The notes beneath the pieces were generated by a model. That model searched no databases and was not told where the DNA came from. It worked only from the letters and a program-made list of their open reading frames with translations. 64,000 nt of DNA from Desmodus rotundus (Eukaryota > Chordata > Mammalia > Chiroptera > Phyllostomidae). Where the stretch lies: the NCBI RefSeq assembly GCF_022682495.2, contig NC_071389.1, positions 44,530,239-44,594,238 of the forward strand, given 5' to 3'. The position numbers were made by a program, and so were the translations under genes. The stretch's first letter is position 1, and every line of letters starts with the position of its first letter. Below, piece by piece: positions 23,530 to 35,231 of the stretch.

Positions 23530-25320
23530 GCCTTAAAGCCTACCTAATTCAGTGCTGTGAGATGGCTTTCTTGCCCTCATCTTAGAGAAAGTGACTTTCT
23601 CGTGATCACAGAATTGGTAAATGGCAGGAAATTGGTATTTTAATCTAGGCGTCTGTTTCCATGAAATATTGCACTGTCTCCTAATTGAGCACATACTAAC
23701 TGGCTGTTACCACAATAATTTTGCACAAAGGATGCTGCTAGTCTGGTATTCAATGTCTCGTGTTTCGCCGTGGTGAGGAGAATAGGAGAGCAGCTGAATC
23801 CACCAGTGGAAATCCTACGGGGTCGAGACTGGTGGTCACGTCTCTCCCTCACGCTGCTGCTGGCCCTGGAATCGATGGAGGTCAAGCTGATGCGCTCAAT
23901 TTTTCTTACTAAGTTCAGCCCTCTTTTGTGGGGCTGGGAAGCATAGTAAACATTACTAATACTGAACTTTTCACATAAACTAATCAGCCTTTTAAAACAT
24001 GTGGCATCAAGATAATATTTTTCAGAGAAAGATTATTCATATCCTAAAATATTTGATCTGTCTTTATTATCATTTTATTTGAGAAGCCAAACATGTGATT
24101 ATCGAAAGGAATGGATCTGAGGCTGAGGATGAAATTCCTTAGAATCATCACAGTCCCTTAATGAGCTTGCGAATTGAAATGATCTTTGCTGCAGCCCAAG
24201 ACCCCGAGTGGTGATTATTGTCCAGGGACACCTGGGGACAATTTCACTGTTAGGGGTGCCAGGAATCTGTTCATTTGTCATCAGCCCTAAATTACGTTCA
24301 GTCAGCAATTCAAACTCAGGTCAGAAAAACCAAGTGCCACATAACTAACTTTCTATAAAATCAGCACTGTAAAATGAAACCTGTATTGCTGGCAATTTAA
24401 CCGTGCGCAGCAGCAAGATGAAGCTATGAAAATATTGAATGTAAATGTTGTCAAGATCTATCTTAACCCCCCCCCACGCCCCTGCCCCTGGTTTCTGTGC
24501 CGGCAGTGCCACCAGGGCAGCTGGGGCCCTGTTCCCGGGCCCCCTGATGTCTGGGTGTTGGAGTGCTGGATGAGCCCACTCTAAGGCGAACCCCCACGGC
24601 CTGTGCCACTGCACACAAGGGGCTATTATTCGAGAAGCAGAAGTGGGTGGTAGCAGGATGGGGGTCAGAGGGGAGCTGTGGTTAGAGTCATACTCTCGGG
24701 GCCCTGGAATGTAGACAATTAGCTCTTCCTGGTAAAGTCACCTGCATAAGACAGTCACGCTGGGACAAGTGGTTGGGGACAGAAGTGCTGCCCTCTACTG
24801 TAGTTTTGCACTGAATATTTTTCTTACTGGGTAAATTTTTCTTTCTGGCTTCATATTTGGGAATTGTATGTGCTTAGGATCCCTGTCATGCTGCCTATTT
24901 GATTGCAAGTTTCCTTGAAAGAATCTATGTTCTTTTTGGTTTTTTTTTTTTGGTCCAAGATGTAGGAGGCAACTGGGGCCATTTGAGAGGGAGTGGACAT
25001 GTGTGATTTGTCTACTTTCTTTCCCACTTGCTTCCTTCCCCACCTAGACAGGGAAAGAGGCAAGCCAAGGAAGTATGTACAAACCAATAACCCTTTTGTC
25101 TCTGCCAGGAGTGGCAGGTTGATCGAAGACCCAGTAGGCAAACTACAAGTGGGCCCCTGCAAGGTCTCAGTGGGTAAACATCCTGTCCTTCGCTGACTGT
25201 GGCATGTGGCTTCCATGGCCAGGTGGCAGACAGTCTCCATCGGTAAATAAGGAAATGTGGAAAGTGTGCTTATCTAGGTGAAAGGTGGCGTGAGAGAGAA
25301 GTGAGGTGGAACAACTCAGC
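23530..25320. other. intronic DNA; antisense MIR trace and possible constrained block
   Basis: A weak antisense MIR (CCTAATTCAGTGCTGTGAGA, then AATGGCAGGAAATTGG) lies near 23560-23660. The stretch 24060-24310 is non-repetitive with low simple-sequence content and might be a conserved non-coding element. No exon is visible. Confidence 0.35.
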
Positions 25321-25329
25321 TTTCCCAGA

Positions 25330-25440
25330 CTGGAGTACTAGGCAGCACGGGCAGCTCGGAGTGTGTGGGTGGCAGTCAGACGTACCTGGATTAGAATCCC
25401 AATTCTTCCACTTACTGAAGTTCACCTCGTGTTCCCACTC
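25330..25440 (+). repeat. MIR SINE fragment
   Basis: GTACCTGGATTAGAATCCCA and TTCTTCCACTTACTGA follow the MIR core. Confidence 0.6.
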
Positions 25441-25647
25441 AGAGCCATTTTTAGTGGCTGCCTAGAGGACTGTGTTGAACAGGCTCTAAGGCAGATCCCA
25501 CATTTACGAGACACAAAGGGCCATAAGTGGTGGATGGTATCTACACCAGATTGAAGGAAGGCGCACTTACATTACAGCACGGGTCCGTGCATCGAGTGGC
25601 CCGGGCTCTGAGCTCTCTGAGGGCCTGCGCTGCAGTTTGGTAAAATA

Positions 25648-25692
25648 GTGAGTGAGTGAGAGTGTGTGTGTGTGTATGTGTGTGTGTGTAGA
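25648..25692. repeat. (TG)n microsatellite
   Basis: GTGAGTGAGTGAGAG is followed by about fifteen TG units with one TA interruption. Confidence 0.9.
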
Positions 25693-25773
25693 CATCACCT
25701 AACGGGAGAGCAGTTCAATCCTACGAAAATGTGCTAATAGGATGGTGTCATGGCTTAAATTTTCAAAAACAAC

Positions 25774-25848
25774 AAAATTATAATTTGTATTATTATACAA
25801 ATAATAATATATTGTATTATTATTATAATTTGTATATTAGTGAGAGTT
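25774..25848. repeat. AT-rich repeat with hairpin
   Basis: ATTTGTAT/ATACAAAT arms (25783-25790, 25795-25802) form a hairpin. ATTATAATTTGTAT occurs twice, with ATT triplets between the copies. Confidence 0.8.
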
Positions 25849-26429
25849 TTAAAATCTTAGTAGTACATTTTGCCCTTTGGATTGTTGATTTGCAGGCTGG
25901 CTTTAATTTATGGTGGTTTTGAAAATTATATTTTAAGTTCAGTGAACCACAGATGATTCTCCATATTCAAATACTTAGCTTTCGTTTGTCCTGCCTAAAA
26001 GTTTCAATGTAGAGAAACGGATTAGTTCACCAACACCAATGAAATCAGCAGCAAAAGAAAGATTGTTTTTACTTATTTTTCATGGGAAGACTATTGAATG
26101 TATTCCTCTAAGATTGACAAGAAATGGAAGAGTTTATGTTTGATAATGAATGGTCATTTCTGCAGGTTTGATTTTTCATTAATGAAATATTTGTGTTTTT
26201 ATTTTCAAGCCAGTGTTTCATTTAAAAAAAAAATCTCCAGCTCTGGCCCACAGATTGTTCGTCTGGCTAGCCTCTGTGATGCAGGCCCCTCTGCGTGGCA
26301 AGGAGAGCGACCGCTCCTGTTTAATAAGCTGCGGAACGGCAGTGGTCTCTCTCAGAAGGCAGGGAGGGCCTTTGGAAATCTCCTGTAATGCTTCTAACAG
26401 CCCATAAGTTACCGTGGTTAATATTGCCC

Positions 26430-26463
26430 TTGTCTTTCTCCCCTCCCTTCTTTTTCTTTTCAG
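26430..26463 (+). promoter_or_regulatory. ROR1: 3' splice site and polypyrimidine tract of ROR1 exon 2
   Basis: An almost uninterrupted C/T run ends in CTTTTCAG directly before the exon, a strong mammalian acceptor. It fixes the exon start at 26464. Confidence 0.85.
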
Positions 26464-26535
26464 AAACAGAGTTGTCAGTCACTGCTGAGTTAGTGCCTAC
26501 CTCATCATGGAACATTTCAAGTGATCTCGACAAAG
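26464..26535 (+). CDS. ROR1: ROR1 coding exon 2 (72 bp, internal exon)
   Basis: This is an internal exon of the Wnt5a-binding receptor tyrosine kinase-like orphan receptor 1, a single-pass plasma-membrane protein with Ig, Frizzled, kringle and kinase-like domains. The only open frame starts with two bases completing a split codon and then reads TELSVTAELVPTSSWNISSD followed by LDK and a terminal G of the next split codon. From memory, human ROR1 just after the signal peptide reads ETELSVSAELVPTSSWNISS then ELNKD, so only a few conservative changes are seen (S to T, E to D, N to D). The N-I-S glycosylation sequon is kept. The other two frames hit stops (TAG, TGA) inside the exon. The exon is a multiple of three and starts and ends in the same phase. 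It encodes the linker between signal peptide and Ig domain. The signal-peptide exon and Ig exon are outside the window. Identification rests on recalled protein similarity plus splice-site context. Confidence 0.93.
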
Positions 26536-26541
26536 GTATAC
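26536..26541 (+). promoter_or_regulatory. ROR1: 5' splice site of ROR1 exon 2
   Basis: The junction reads AAAG/GTATAC. GT is invariant, but +5 is A instead of the usual G and +4 is T, so this donor is weaker than consensus while still usable. The next base pairs offer no better GT in the same phase. Confidence 0.8.
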
Positions 26542-26737
26542 AGTGGGGACAGCCGGGGAGGCGGAGGAGGGGTGGAGGCGTGAAACTCCAGTTTGAGCCC
26601 TGGCACAGCCTACTTTGAAATCAACTGCTTTTCAGATCACTAGGAGGAGGCAGGGCCAAAATAAATTCCCTGCTTACTTTGTGACCATTTAACATTTAAT
26701 GACTTGGAATTCCCTTATTTCTGGAGAGGCTTTTCCC

Positions 26738-26764
26738 CTTTCTTCTCTCTCTCTCTCTCTTTCC
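26738..26764. repeat. (TC)n microsatellite
   Basis: TTCTCTCTCTCTCTCTCTTT, about 200 bp downstream of the ROR1 exon. Confidence 0.85.
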
Positions 26765-27179
26765 TTTCCCTTCTTCCTCTAAAATGTTCCACATGGTGAA
26801 AACGCTTCAAGATGTGAAATAAGGTTGTTTCTGACCTTCCTGACACTGCATCTAGTGGATCTTATTTAGGGGATTTGGTTCTGCCTGAGCCCAGATTGAT
26901 CAGAGCTGTTTGCCGGGTGACCCTTCACGGTGAGTATTTGATATACTTGCAGGGTTCAGGGCAGAGCATTTGGAATGTTTGTAATTGCCTTTGCATACAG
27001 ATGGCAGCTTCCTCTCTGCACGTGGAAGGCAGGTTCCTACCATGAGATTGTTGTCGTATTCATTAAGCCTCGCCATATGCTAAGCACTGACTACTCTATA
27101 GAGACCCTATGTCCTGGATTGATAAATCTGGACACGTTTAAAGCCCCTGCAATTGGCTCATATTACCTTTCCAGCTTCA

Positions 27180-27665
27180 TTTCTCTTTAGCTCCCTTTTA
27201 TACCCCTTTATGCATTTCCAGCCAAATTTGTATTTCTTTCTATATATCCTATACTTTTTATGCCCCTCTGCTTTTGTCTAAGCCATTCTTCCACCTGAAC
27301 TGCCCTTTCTTCCTTGCCAGCACTCATTCTCTCCCTTCTACAGGGTGGCAGGCAAATTACTTCTCCTTCCAGTTTGAGCATAAAGTCTGTATTAGCCGTA
27401 GTCTTACCTAATCCCTAAGCAGGAAGTGGCCTGTCCTGTGGAACTCGCATAGCCCTTTTCTCTGTTCTTCTCTTTGCATTTTCTGTGTTACATCATGGTG
27501 ATATGGTGATCTACACAGCTAGACATCTTGCCTTAAACCTGGAAATTCCTTGTAGGTAAGATATCTATCTTGCTCTCTTTTTTTTTTTTGTCTCTTTACT
27601 CCATCACAAAACCTCACATAGACTGCTGTTCATAGGAAATCCTCAATAAATATGTGTGGAATGAT
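27180..27665 (+). repeat. L2 LINE 3' region
   Basis: CTTCCACCTGAACTGCCCTT is followed by TCCTCAATAAATATGTGTGG at the end, in L2 order. An internal T tract sits near 27575. Confidence 0.65.
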
Positions 27666-27729
27666 GAGTCACACCATATCTAGGGACACAGAGATGGATG
27701 AGCCCTGTCCACATATGTGTGTGCAAATA

Positions 27730-27805
27730 CATTCAACAAACTTACTGAGTTTCTACCTTAGTTCAGGCATGCCTGTAGGTTCTGGGATTATACCGGTAAA
27801 ATGAG
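27730..27805 (-). repeat. L2 LINE 3' fragment (antisense)
   Basis: ATTCAACAAACTTACTGAGT and GTTCTGGGATTATACCGG fit the antisense L2 end. Confidence 0.6.
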
Positions 27806-28639
27806 TCCAAAGGCATTGTCGAAAATTGCCTTTTAGGATCAGCTCTCTAGTATCTGTTCATATATTCACTCGGAGTTGTGTTTCCTCTCTGAGGTGAGAG
27901 AACTTTACAAAACAGTAATATGGGCAAAGTTGTGTTGCTGGTATACTTTTTAGATATTTTAGGAAGGTGAGATGAGGTGAAATGTCTTTTCACCTTAAAT
28001 CAAAGGACATTTAGGATAAGTTATTTCTAAATTTGATTTGGACATTCTTTTTCTAATTAAGGATTTAAAAGGAGACTTTATGGTATTCTTCTCTAGCTCC
28101 AGCACCATGCACCATGCCTAGGAGGCAGTAGATTTTCAACAAATACTTATATACTGTTTTTAATGGAAAAGATGAAATGAAGCACACTACACATGAACTC
28201 AGTGCCTACTCTGAGTGCACCATGCACTATGCCAGGTGCTCTGAAGAATGTGAACTTAATTGGCCAGCTCCTTATGACATTAGTGCATGCTATGTGTTAT
28301 TGATCAGGTTCCAGTTATGGCCGTAAAAGGACATCAGTATGTGCTGAAAGGCAGCAGAGCCACCAGCAAAGAACCTTGCCTGCCAGACTTCATATTTCTA
28401 TTAGACCAGCACTGTAATTAGCAGTGGTTGCCTTTCAAGAAAGAAGTAGTGTCAGTAGTAATGAACCTACTGGCCACAAGGCCGAACTCAGGCAGGCTTC
28501 AAACATTTTTCTTTGTTCAGCGTGGCCTTCCAGAGAGCATGGGTGGCTTTCCAGGGAGTGTTGGTGTCTTCTTTCTCTAGAAGATAATTAGTGTATGGTA
28601 TTTAGTCACCACTTAGAATAAAAGAGAAAGCTGATTTAT

Positions 28640-28765
28640 TTATTCATTCATTGATCCACTCTTTATTGCTTTCTATTCTGGTCAGGGCACTGTCTGAAGA
28701 ATTAGGATTGAAAGATGAATCAGACAAGGGTCTCTGTCCTCCGTGAGGGAAGGACTGATATCTAA
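28640..28765 (-). repeat. L2 LINE 3' fragment (antisense)
   Basis: TTATTTATTCATTCATTGATC followed by GGGTCTCTGTCCTCCGTGAG fits the antisense L2 end. Confidence 0.6.
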
Positions 28766-28879
28766 ATGTTTAACCATAATCTTCTGGTCAATTTGATAGG
28801 CTAGATTGTCAAGGGACATTCCCCCAATCACAGAGAGATGCTGGTGGAAAAATACAATGGGAAAAAAATCCATTGCCAG

Positions 28880-29785
28880 GCTGGTATGCAAAAAGAAGAA
28901 CTCCTTAGGTGCCAGGAACAAAGAGCCACTCAATAATGGAGCAGTGATCAGTGAGAAGGAATTACAGAAAAGGTCCTGTGAAAGTATGGGAAGTATGTAT
29001 GGTTCTCAGGGGCTGGAGTTTCAGTACCCCACAGGGATGAGAGCTGAGGCCATAGCAAACAAACGCCCTGCATAGCTAACTGACAGTGAGGAATGACTAG
29101 CCTGAGCATGAAATAAGGAAGATTCTGCTGAGGTTCTGGTGTGGAAGTCTATCACCCACCTTGAGTCATTGGGATCACCCATGAGAAATCCAAAACAAAC
29201 CTACACTAAACATGTGTATGGGGCTGGGGTTCTCCTTGTGTAGTGCACAAGCCACACACCGAAAAGATAATGTAAAAACTTGGCCCATAATTAATTAAAC
29301 TATGAGATACTAGAGCAGACAACCTAAAAGCAGGACATAAAAATGTCTCAACATCCCAGTGCATGTGGGTCTCCCACCAAAAACAAAATTTTAAAAATCA
29401 AAGCCGGAAAGCAACAACAGCAAACTCCTGCTGATGTTAAGTTTACTTTGAAATGTTATAGTACATGCAATAGAAGAAAAATGCCACTGTTAGTGAGAGG
29501 CAATAGAGAAAACACATGGAGAAGTTCCTATCCTTAGAAACTAAAGACAATGGACAAATTTGAGAGAGTGGGTATGCTAGAAAATGTTTCATAGTGAAAG
29601 AGGATATGGAAACCACAGGGCAAGTCCAGGATAATATGAAAAGAAGCAGACATTTTAAAAGAACTAAATAGAAATTCTAGAATTAAAAAGAATTATAGAA
29701 ATTAAAAATTCATCAAATGTGTTAAAGAGCAGATGCATTGAACTGAAGAGAGAAATGGCGAACTGGAAGACAGATTTGAAATAAT
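28880..29785 (+). mobile_element. old L1 LINE 5'/ORF1 region, decayed
   Basis: The A-rich sense strand with 'AGAACTAAATAGAAATTCTA', 'GAAATTAAAAATTCATCAAA' and 'AATGGCGAACTGGAAGACAG' matches the coiled-coil ORF1 region of old L1 or HAL1 elements, read through many stops. The upstream part (28880-29300) is assigned by continuity only. Confidence 0.6.
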
Positions 29786-29799
29786 ATGGTGGTTCAGAG

Positions 29800-29990
29800 A
29801 ATAGACTGGGGGAAGGGTGAGTAGGTGACTAGTAAAGCTGCCTTTACTACCTGCATGCTGTGTGACTTTGGGTTAGCCACTCAGCCTATCTGTGCTTTGG
29901 TCTTCTCACATGTAAGACGAGATAATAGAAGTAACTACCTCATATGTTGTTGTGAAAATTTATCTGGCTAGCAAATCTGATAAACTAATT
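29800..29990 (+). repeat. MIR SINE
   Basis: CATGCTGTGTGACTTTGGGT, CTTCTCACATGTAAGACGAG and TACCTCATATGTTGTTGTGA are in MIR order. Confidence 0.8.
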
Positions 29991-30229
29991 GGAGAATAAG
30001 AAGTAACAGCTGTTTTTGCTTAATATGGTTATTACTTGGGTTTAATAGTAAAAAACCATAGGTACTTTGGCAGGCTTATAAGGAAAGCATATTGTAGACT
30101 TGGGGTAGGAATTCAGGTCCTGTTAAATCTGCCTATGTCAGCAGCTGCCCACTCTGGTCTTACATACGTGAGTGTTCACCCACACAAGTGCCATTCTTTT
30201 TAGTGTGGTGAACAAGATTTCCCATGGCC

Positions 30230-30785
30230 TTGTACCCATTGAGTCCTCTCACCTCACCCTACACTCCATGCTTTGTACTCCATTTGTTTCAACAACCTGC
30301 TGCTTAATTTCCTGAGTTTATCCTTAGGGATATGCCTTTGTTCATGCAGTTTCTTCTGACTGGATAGCTTTAACCCTGTTTTGCACTTGGCTAACTTTTT
30401 CTTTACTTAGCATCACCTTAAATATTTACCCATCTCCTTTTACCCACAGTGCTGAATAAAATAGGCAATATTCCTGCTTTGTTGGACCTTACATTCTAGA
30501 GGAGAGACAGACAGTTAATGAATTCTCCCATCAACCCCATTGACCATGATGTCAATAAAACCCCAAAATATTTCATATGTGGGGTCCATATCACTTTATA
30601 TCTGTCTTTTCTTTTCACTTCATGTCTGTCTTGATTAGAATCTTTGTCGCTCTGTATTGAAATGATCTCTTGTACGTAGTTCTTTAAAGTCAGGGCTTCT
30701 CCTATGTATTGGCATGCTCTTCTTGCACAATGTATTGTGTGTAATAGTAAACATCATGTTACATTTATGGGTTCAAATATGATCC
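30230..30785 (+). repeat. decayed L2 LINE fragments, with an antisense L2 piece at 30450-30500
   Basis: 'ATATGCCTTTGTTCATGCAG' and 'TTTAAAGTCAGGGCTTCTCC' resemble sense L2. TTGTTGGACCTTACATTCTA resembles the antisense terminus. Confidence 0.4.
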
Positions 30786-30789
30786 ATGC

Positions 30790-30965
30790 CATTTCATTGC
30801 TACTGCATGTGAGTACCTACTAGGTGTAATGCACGTGCTAAGCATGTTGCATGTATGTATCATTTGAATCCACACCACCCAGGGCAGCAGAACAGACAGG
30901 CGACTGAGGCTCCTGCAGTCAAAGGACAAGGCTGGGGGGCACCGCTGGTGAGTGGCAGTGCCAAG
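30790..30965 (-). repeat. MIR SINE (antisense)
   Basis: ACCTACTAGGTGTAATGCAC, GTATCATTTGAATCCACACC, GGCGACTGAGGCTCC and TGGCAGTGCCAAGATTCCC follow antisense MIR. Confidence 0.65.
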
Positions 30966-30969
30966 ATTC

Positions 30970-31685
30970 CCACCAAGACCTCAGGCCACCTGCAGCAAAG
31001 CAGCTGATTACACTCTCTCCCTGGGATTTTTATTCCCTCCTCCCATGGGGCAATTTCTCTCCCATGGAGAAGCAGTAGAAATAAAATCCACCATGTGACA
31101 TTCTTTAATACCTCTCTCTTCACTTGGCTGCTCTGTTCCACCCGTCAGTCCTACCCTGGCTCCCCAGCCTCACTCAGGTCCCTGTGTTCTCCTAACCCAG
31201 TCCAGTCAGTGGCACTGAACGGTTACCTTTCCAACAGGAAATGAAATTTAAAAGAGACAAGACCACCCGGGAAGAGCCGTTGAAAGCTACTATTGATGGG
31301 GCATGGGGCTAATTTCTGAAACAAATGCTTCAGAACCCAGCGTTTCCCAAAGTAAATGGATCTACAGGGGCCCAACCTCAGCACCCCCCCAGGGGCATTT
31401 TGAGGTGGGGTGTGATGAGGGCCTCTTTCCCCTTCTTCCATTTTCAGTTGCACGAAGTCTCAGAGGTTCTCTATAGAAAGCCAAATATTTCTTTTGGAGA
31501 AGGGGCTGGAAATTGTACCCCTAGGTAGCAGAAAGGGAGGGAGCCTACTACTTTTTAAAAAATACTGAGGCCTGCTTCCAAATGTAAACCATTCTCTGTG
31601 CGGACAGACTACATTCGGGCATATTTTTGTCCTAGCTTGCTTTTTTAAAAGGCGAGCTGGCTTTCCCTATGACTTTGGAGTTCGA
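30970..31685. other. intronic DNA, no recognised feature
   Basis: No repeat family or exon was recognised. Confidence 0.4.
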
Positions 31686-31689
31686 CACA

Positions 31690-31810
31690 TGACAGGAAAG
31701 TGTACAGCATGGCCCTCGTGAGCATGAGCTCTGGAGTTACTATGACTTTGGCTTCCTTTTGCTCACCTGTGGAGTGGAGGCATTGGTAGCTATCACCTAA
31801 GATTGTTTTC
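31690..31810 (+). repeat. MIR SINE fragment
   Basis: GAGCATGAGCTCTGGAGTTA then TTGCTCACCTGTGGAGTGG follow the MIR 5' half with an internal gap. Confidence 0.6.
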
Positions 31811-31814
31811 CTGG

Positions 31815-32430
31815 CCAAGAAACACATCTGTGGATCACACTCATATCTGCCATAGGATAGCTGCTCGCAAGGTCACAACTGACAGACACATGCTGGCCTC
31901 GTCCCTACAGTCCACCTCGTCCCTGAGAATTTCACTGCCAAGGGGCTGTGACCAGGTTTTCTAGTTCAGGAGTGGGTGCTTCCCCCTGTTCCCCCTCTCT
32001 GTTAACTTGATTTATCCATGGCATGTAGAGTCCGTTTAAATGGTATTGACTGTCTTATAGCTTGCATGTTGGTTCACAGCTAGTCCGAATGGGGTAGCTG
32101 AGGCCTTTCCTCATGCAACTAATTATGTGTATTTGGAGCAGTGGTAGTGGCTGAAGAGGCAAGATAGGGGTGGACTGGAGCCTCAGTATTTGGCAAGCTA
32201 AAGAACAATCCTCCGGGGACTGGAGTCTCTGACAGCACATCCATCCTTTGTTTCATTTTAAAAACTGGCAGCTGGTTGCAGGAATTTCTGGTGGAATTGC
32301 TGGAGTAGCCACGTGGTGTTTAATACCACCCAATTTCAGCAGGTTTGGGCATTAATCACATCTTTCTGATATTGACAGCATCGTTTTCATTGAAGGACTG
32401 ACATTGTCCTGCCACTATCAACAGCCAAAG
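31815..32430. other. intronic DNA, no recognised feature
   Basis: No repeat family or exon was recognised. Confidence 0.4.
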
Positions 32431-32439
32431 CACTTGGAA

Positions 32440-32575
32440 CCCCTGTACCCTCGTATGGGAAATGGAGAAGTGATATTGACTCTTAAGGGTTGTCATAAGC
32501 GGTGAATAAAATGGGAACTGCCATCACAGTGCCTAGCACAGCACAGATAGGTGCTCGCTGCAGTTACTTCTCTTG
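32440..32575 (+). repeat. MIR SINE 3' half
   Basis: GGGTTGTCATAAGCGGTGAA and CAGTGCCTAGCACAGCACAG then GGTGCTCGCTGC fit the MIR tail. Confidence 0.65.
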
Positions 32576-32684
32576 CCCCAGCCCCTTCTTATTCCCAGGG
32601 GAGGGTAGTGTGATCTGGGGAAAGAGCACTTAAGAAGGAGCTTATATTCTAGCTCTGCCTCAACTCCACAACCATTATGAAGCT

Positions 32685-32935
32685 CCAGGGCTTCGTGGTC
32701 CAGTACGGCAGCCACTGGCCGCCCGAGGCTACTGAGCACTTGACATGTGGTCAGCCCAGAATGAGATCAGCATAAGTGTACAGCGGAAATTGGATTTCAA
32801 AGGCATAATATGGAAAAAATGACTTAAAATAACATGATTTTTTATTGATTCCATGTTGAAGTGATCATTTTTCACATATTGAACTATGTGAAATATATTA
32901 TTAAAATTAATTAAGTTGACATATTGTTAAAACTA
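32685..32935 (+). mobile_element. non-autonomous hAT-like element, partial
   Basis: GTGGTCCAGTACGGCAGCCA, CTACTGAGCACTTGACATGT and ATATATTATTAAAATTAATT match a mammalian dispersed element that in full copies ends in ATTGGACAGCGCTG. The copy at 62335-62530 appears to be the other half in the opposite orientation. Confidence 0.55.
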
Positions 32936-32939
32936 ATCA

Positions 32940-33300
32940 TATATTGCTAAAATTAATCTCCTAACCTGTGTTTCCTCCTTGTAGCATAAGGAAAAGTTCT
33001 CATATCTATCCTGACCCTAAAATTCTAGGAACTATGTTTTATGAAAAGAAATTCTTCTAAACTTTTTGTGTGTGTGTATAATGCTTAAAAATATTTAAAG
33101 TACTTTATGTGCAATGGATTATCATTACTGATTATAATCTGATCATTAACTCTCAGAGAAAGTCAATATTTCAAGTAATCTCCCTCCTGTGGAGAAAAAT
33201 TTGGTAGGTTGCAAGTCCAAAGCACAGAGGGATTGATTATACTTGGATAATGGTTACACGGGACAGTAGTGGAGCCACAGACAAGTCAGGAGATCCCAGG
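32940..33300. other. intronic DNA, AT-rich, no recognised feature
   Basis: A short TG run (GTGTGTGTGTA) lies near 33069; nothing else was seen. Confidence 0.4.
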
Positions 33301-33309
33301 CCCTGATGA

Positions 33310-33540
33310 TCCAGCATTGTCTTCATCTCGCATACTTCCCCTTGCACGCTCCTCCCCTGCAGGCTACGCACCAGCCGCAATAGCTTCCCTCAGGCCGATC
33401 CAGCAACCCAGCCTCTTTCCCGACCGGGCATTTCGACATGTTGTTCTTTCTACCCAGAATTCTCTTCTTTTTCTCCTCCTTCAGGTCTGGGCACAATTGT
33501 CACTCTTCTCAGATAAGCTTTTCCGTTCATCCAAAGTTAG
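33310..33540 (+). repeat. L2 LINE 3' region
   Basis: TACCCAGAATTCTCTTCTTT, then TCCTTCAGGTCTGGGCACAA and TTCTCAGATAAGCTTTTCCG follow the L2 consensus order. Confidence 0.65.
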
Positions 33541-33544
33541 TTTC

Positions 33545-34665
33545 CTTTTCTTTCATAGCAACTAAGAATAAAAATTTGGTCTAGGCCTGGAAGTAGTGAG
33601 AAGAACACCTTCTTGATTGGAAAGCAGAGGAGGTTCTGGCCAGTTCTGCTTGTGTCTGCTTTCTCTCAATAACTAGCAAGTTTTTAGTCCCTTTTTCCAG
33701 AAACCAGCATAGAAGCACAGGACATGGAAATCAGTTCCCCTTCAGCCAAGCTGCTGTCTCAAGATTCTTGTTAATCCTCTTTACTGGACCAGTCTATTCA
33801 CTTTAGGGAAAGGAACTTGCGATATGAGGGCTATAGGATTCTGTCAAAAAGAGAAGGAAAGTGATCCTTTATAGTTCTTCTTGATTCTTCAAAGCCTGCT
33901 CAAAGGGGAGGAATTTGCCATGGGGCACCACAAAAGGGCAGAGAAAGCCAGCCCGTCATTTCGGTTATGGCTGCAGCTCTTGGCCTCAGTTCCCCACACC
34001 AGCCCTTCTGTCCCCTCTCCTGTGTGCCTCTGTTGATGGAGCAGTCAGCTTAGAGGCACGAAGCCCTGGGGTGTTCTGCAAATGACTCACTTGGCTGTGT
34101 GAGGAGTGCAGAGCTCCATATTCCCAGCAACCAACACCTGGTTGAGACAGAGGAGCAATCAAACAAGCTGGAAAAGCTTATGCTCTTGTTTGTAGCATTT
34201 AGAGTTGGGATAGAGATTTATTTACCTTCTGTCACGGGTCTCAGATTCCTTACACCCTTGGTATCATTTTCAGTAATTCCTGGCAAACACAAGATTTATA
34301 AATAATAAATAGATTTATAAACAATCAGGAAGGTGTAGAGAAAAAGTTTCTTGGTTTTCCCAATCCATCTTTTTCCTTGCCTTGCGTGCCTTTTGGTTTG
34401 GATTTAAGCCTGCCTCCTGAGGGAACCTGCCTGTGCATCCATTTCAGAGATGGCTTTGGAGTTGACCTCAGTGTGCTTCTAGAAGCTTGGGGTCTGGGGT
34501 CCCACTCATAGGGATCATAGGTCTCTGTAGTCCTGGGCCTGTGGCTGTAGTCAACTCTTACACAAAGACTGTCAGAGACTTTTGGACTTAGAAGCCTCTC
34601 GGCTAAGGGATGGAGAAGAGGTCAGACACAGTGCTGTGCCATCTGGCCCCTGCCTCACCCTCCAC
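33545..34665. other. intronic DNA, no recognised feature
   Basis: No repeat family or exon was recognised. Confidence 0.4.
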
Positions 34666-34669
34666 AGCT

Positions 34670-35190
34670 CCCCATCTTCCCTCTTGTCTTCTATGTGCCA
34701 GAACCAAACTGCTCATTGTTTTGGCCTGTGTGCAAACTTCACTATTTGTTATAATAAGAGTATCCTCCCCAACCTTTTGTCACCCTTAAAGACCCAGTTC
34801 AGACCTCACTACTCCAGAGAAACCTTTTCTGACCCCACCTCTCCCCATAGGGAATCACATCTTACTTGGTGGGGAAGTGAAAAAGTACTTGTGCCTCACC
34901 ACACTGCTGGGTGATGCTTATCTTCATGTGTTCTTCCTCTCCCTCCCCTTCCTTTTCCCTCATGTATGAACTATTCATTAAGCACATTCTTCGTTTGAAG
35001 CATAACCCTCATGGAGTTCCCATTCTAGCAAGAGCATCAGCTAGGAAGAGCAGTGTGGAAAGTTCTTTGAGAGCAGCAAGAACAGCTTGCCAGGCTGTGA
35101 ACTTCTTGAAATCAGGAATTATGTCTTATTTATATGCATCCCTGTAGCTCCAACTCTAGCACAGGTGTTTGAATAATAACTAAATTAGTG
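34670..35190 (+). repeat. L2 LINE 3' region
   Basis: GACCCAGTTCAGACCTCACT, GAGAAACCTTTTCTGACCCC, TTGAAATCAGGAATTATGTC and TAGCTCCAACTCTAGCACAG are in L2 order to the 3' end. Confidence 0.75.
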
Positions 35191-35231
35191 AGTGGTGACA
35201 ATCGGAACATCAGATTGAAAGGTCCTTTAGA

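Larger units (their letters stand above)
1..26463 (+). other. ROR1: ROR1 intron 1 (3' part)
   Basis: Everything upstream of the exon lacks credible coding exons and consists of interspersed repeats separated by unique intronic DNA. Orientation follows the exon. The assignment is inferred from the exon alone; ROR1 is known to have very long 5' introns. Confidence 0.85.

Noticed and set aside
24851..25240. 129-codon minus-strand open frame
   Set aside because: No domain, no splice context, overlapped by frames on both strands.
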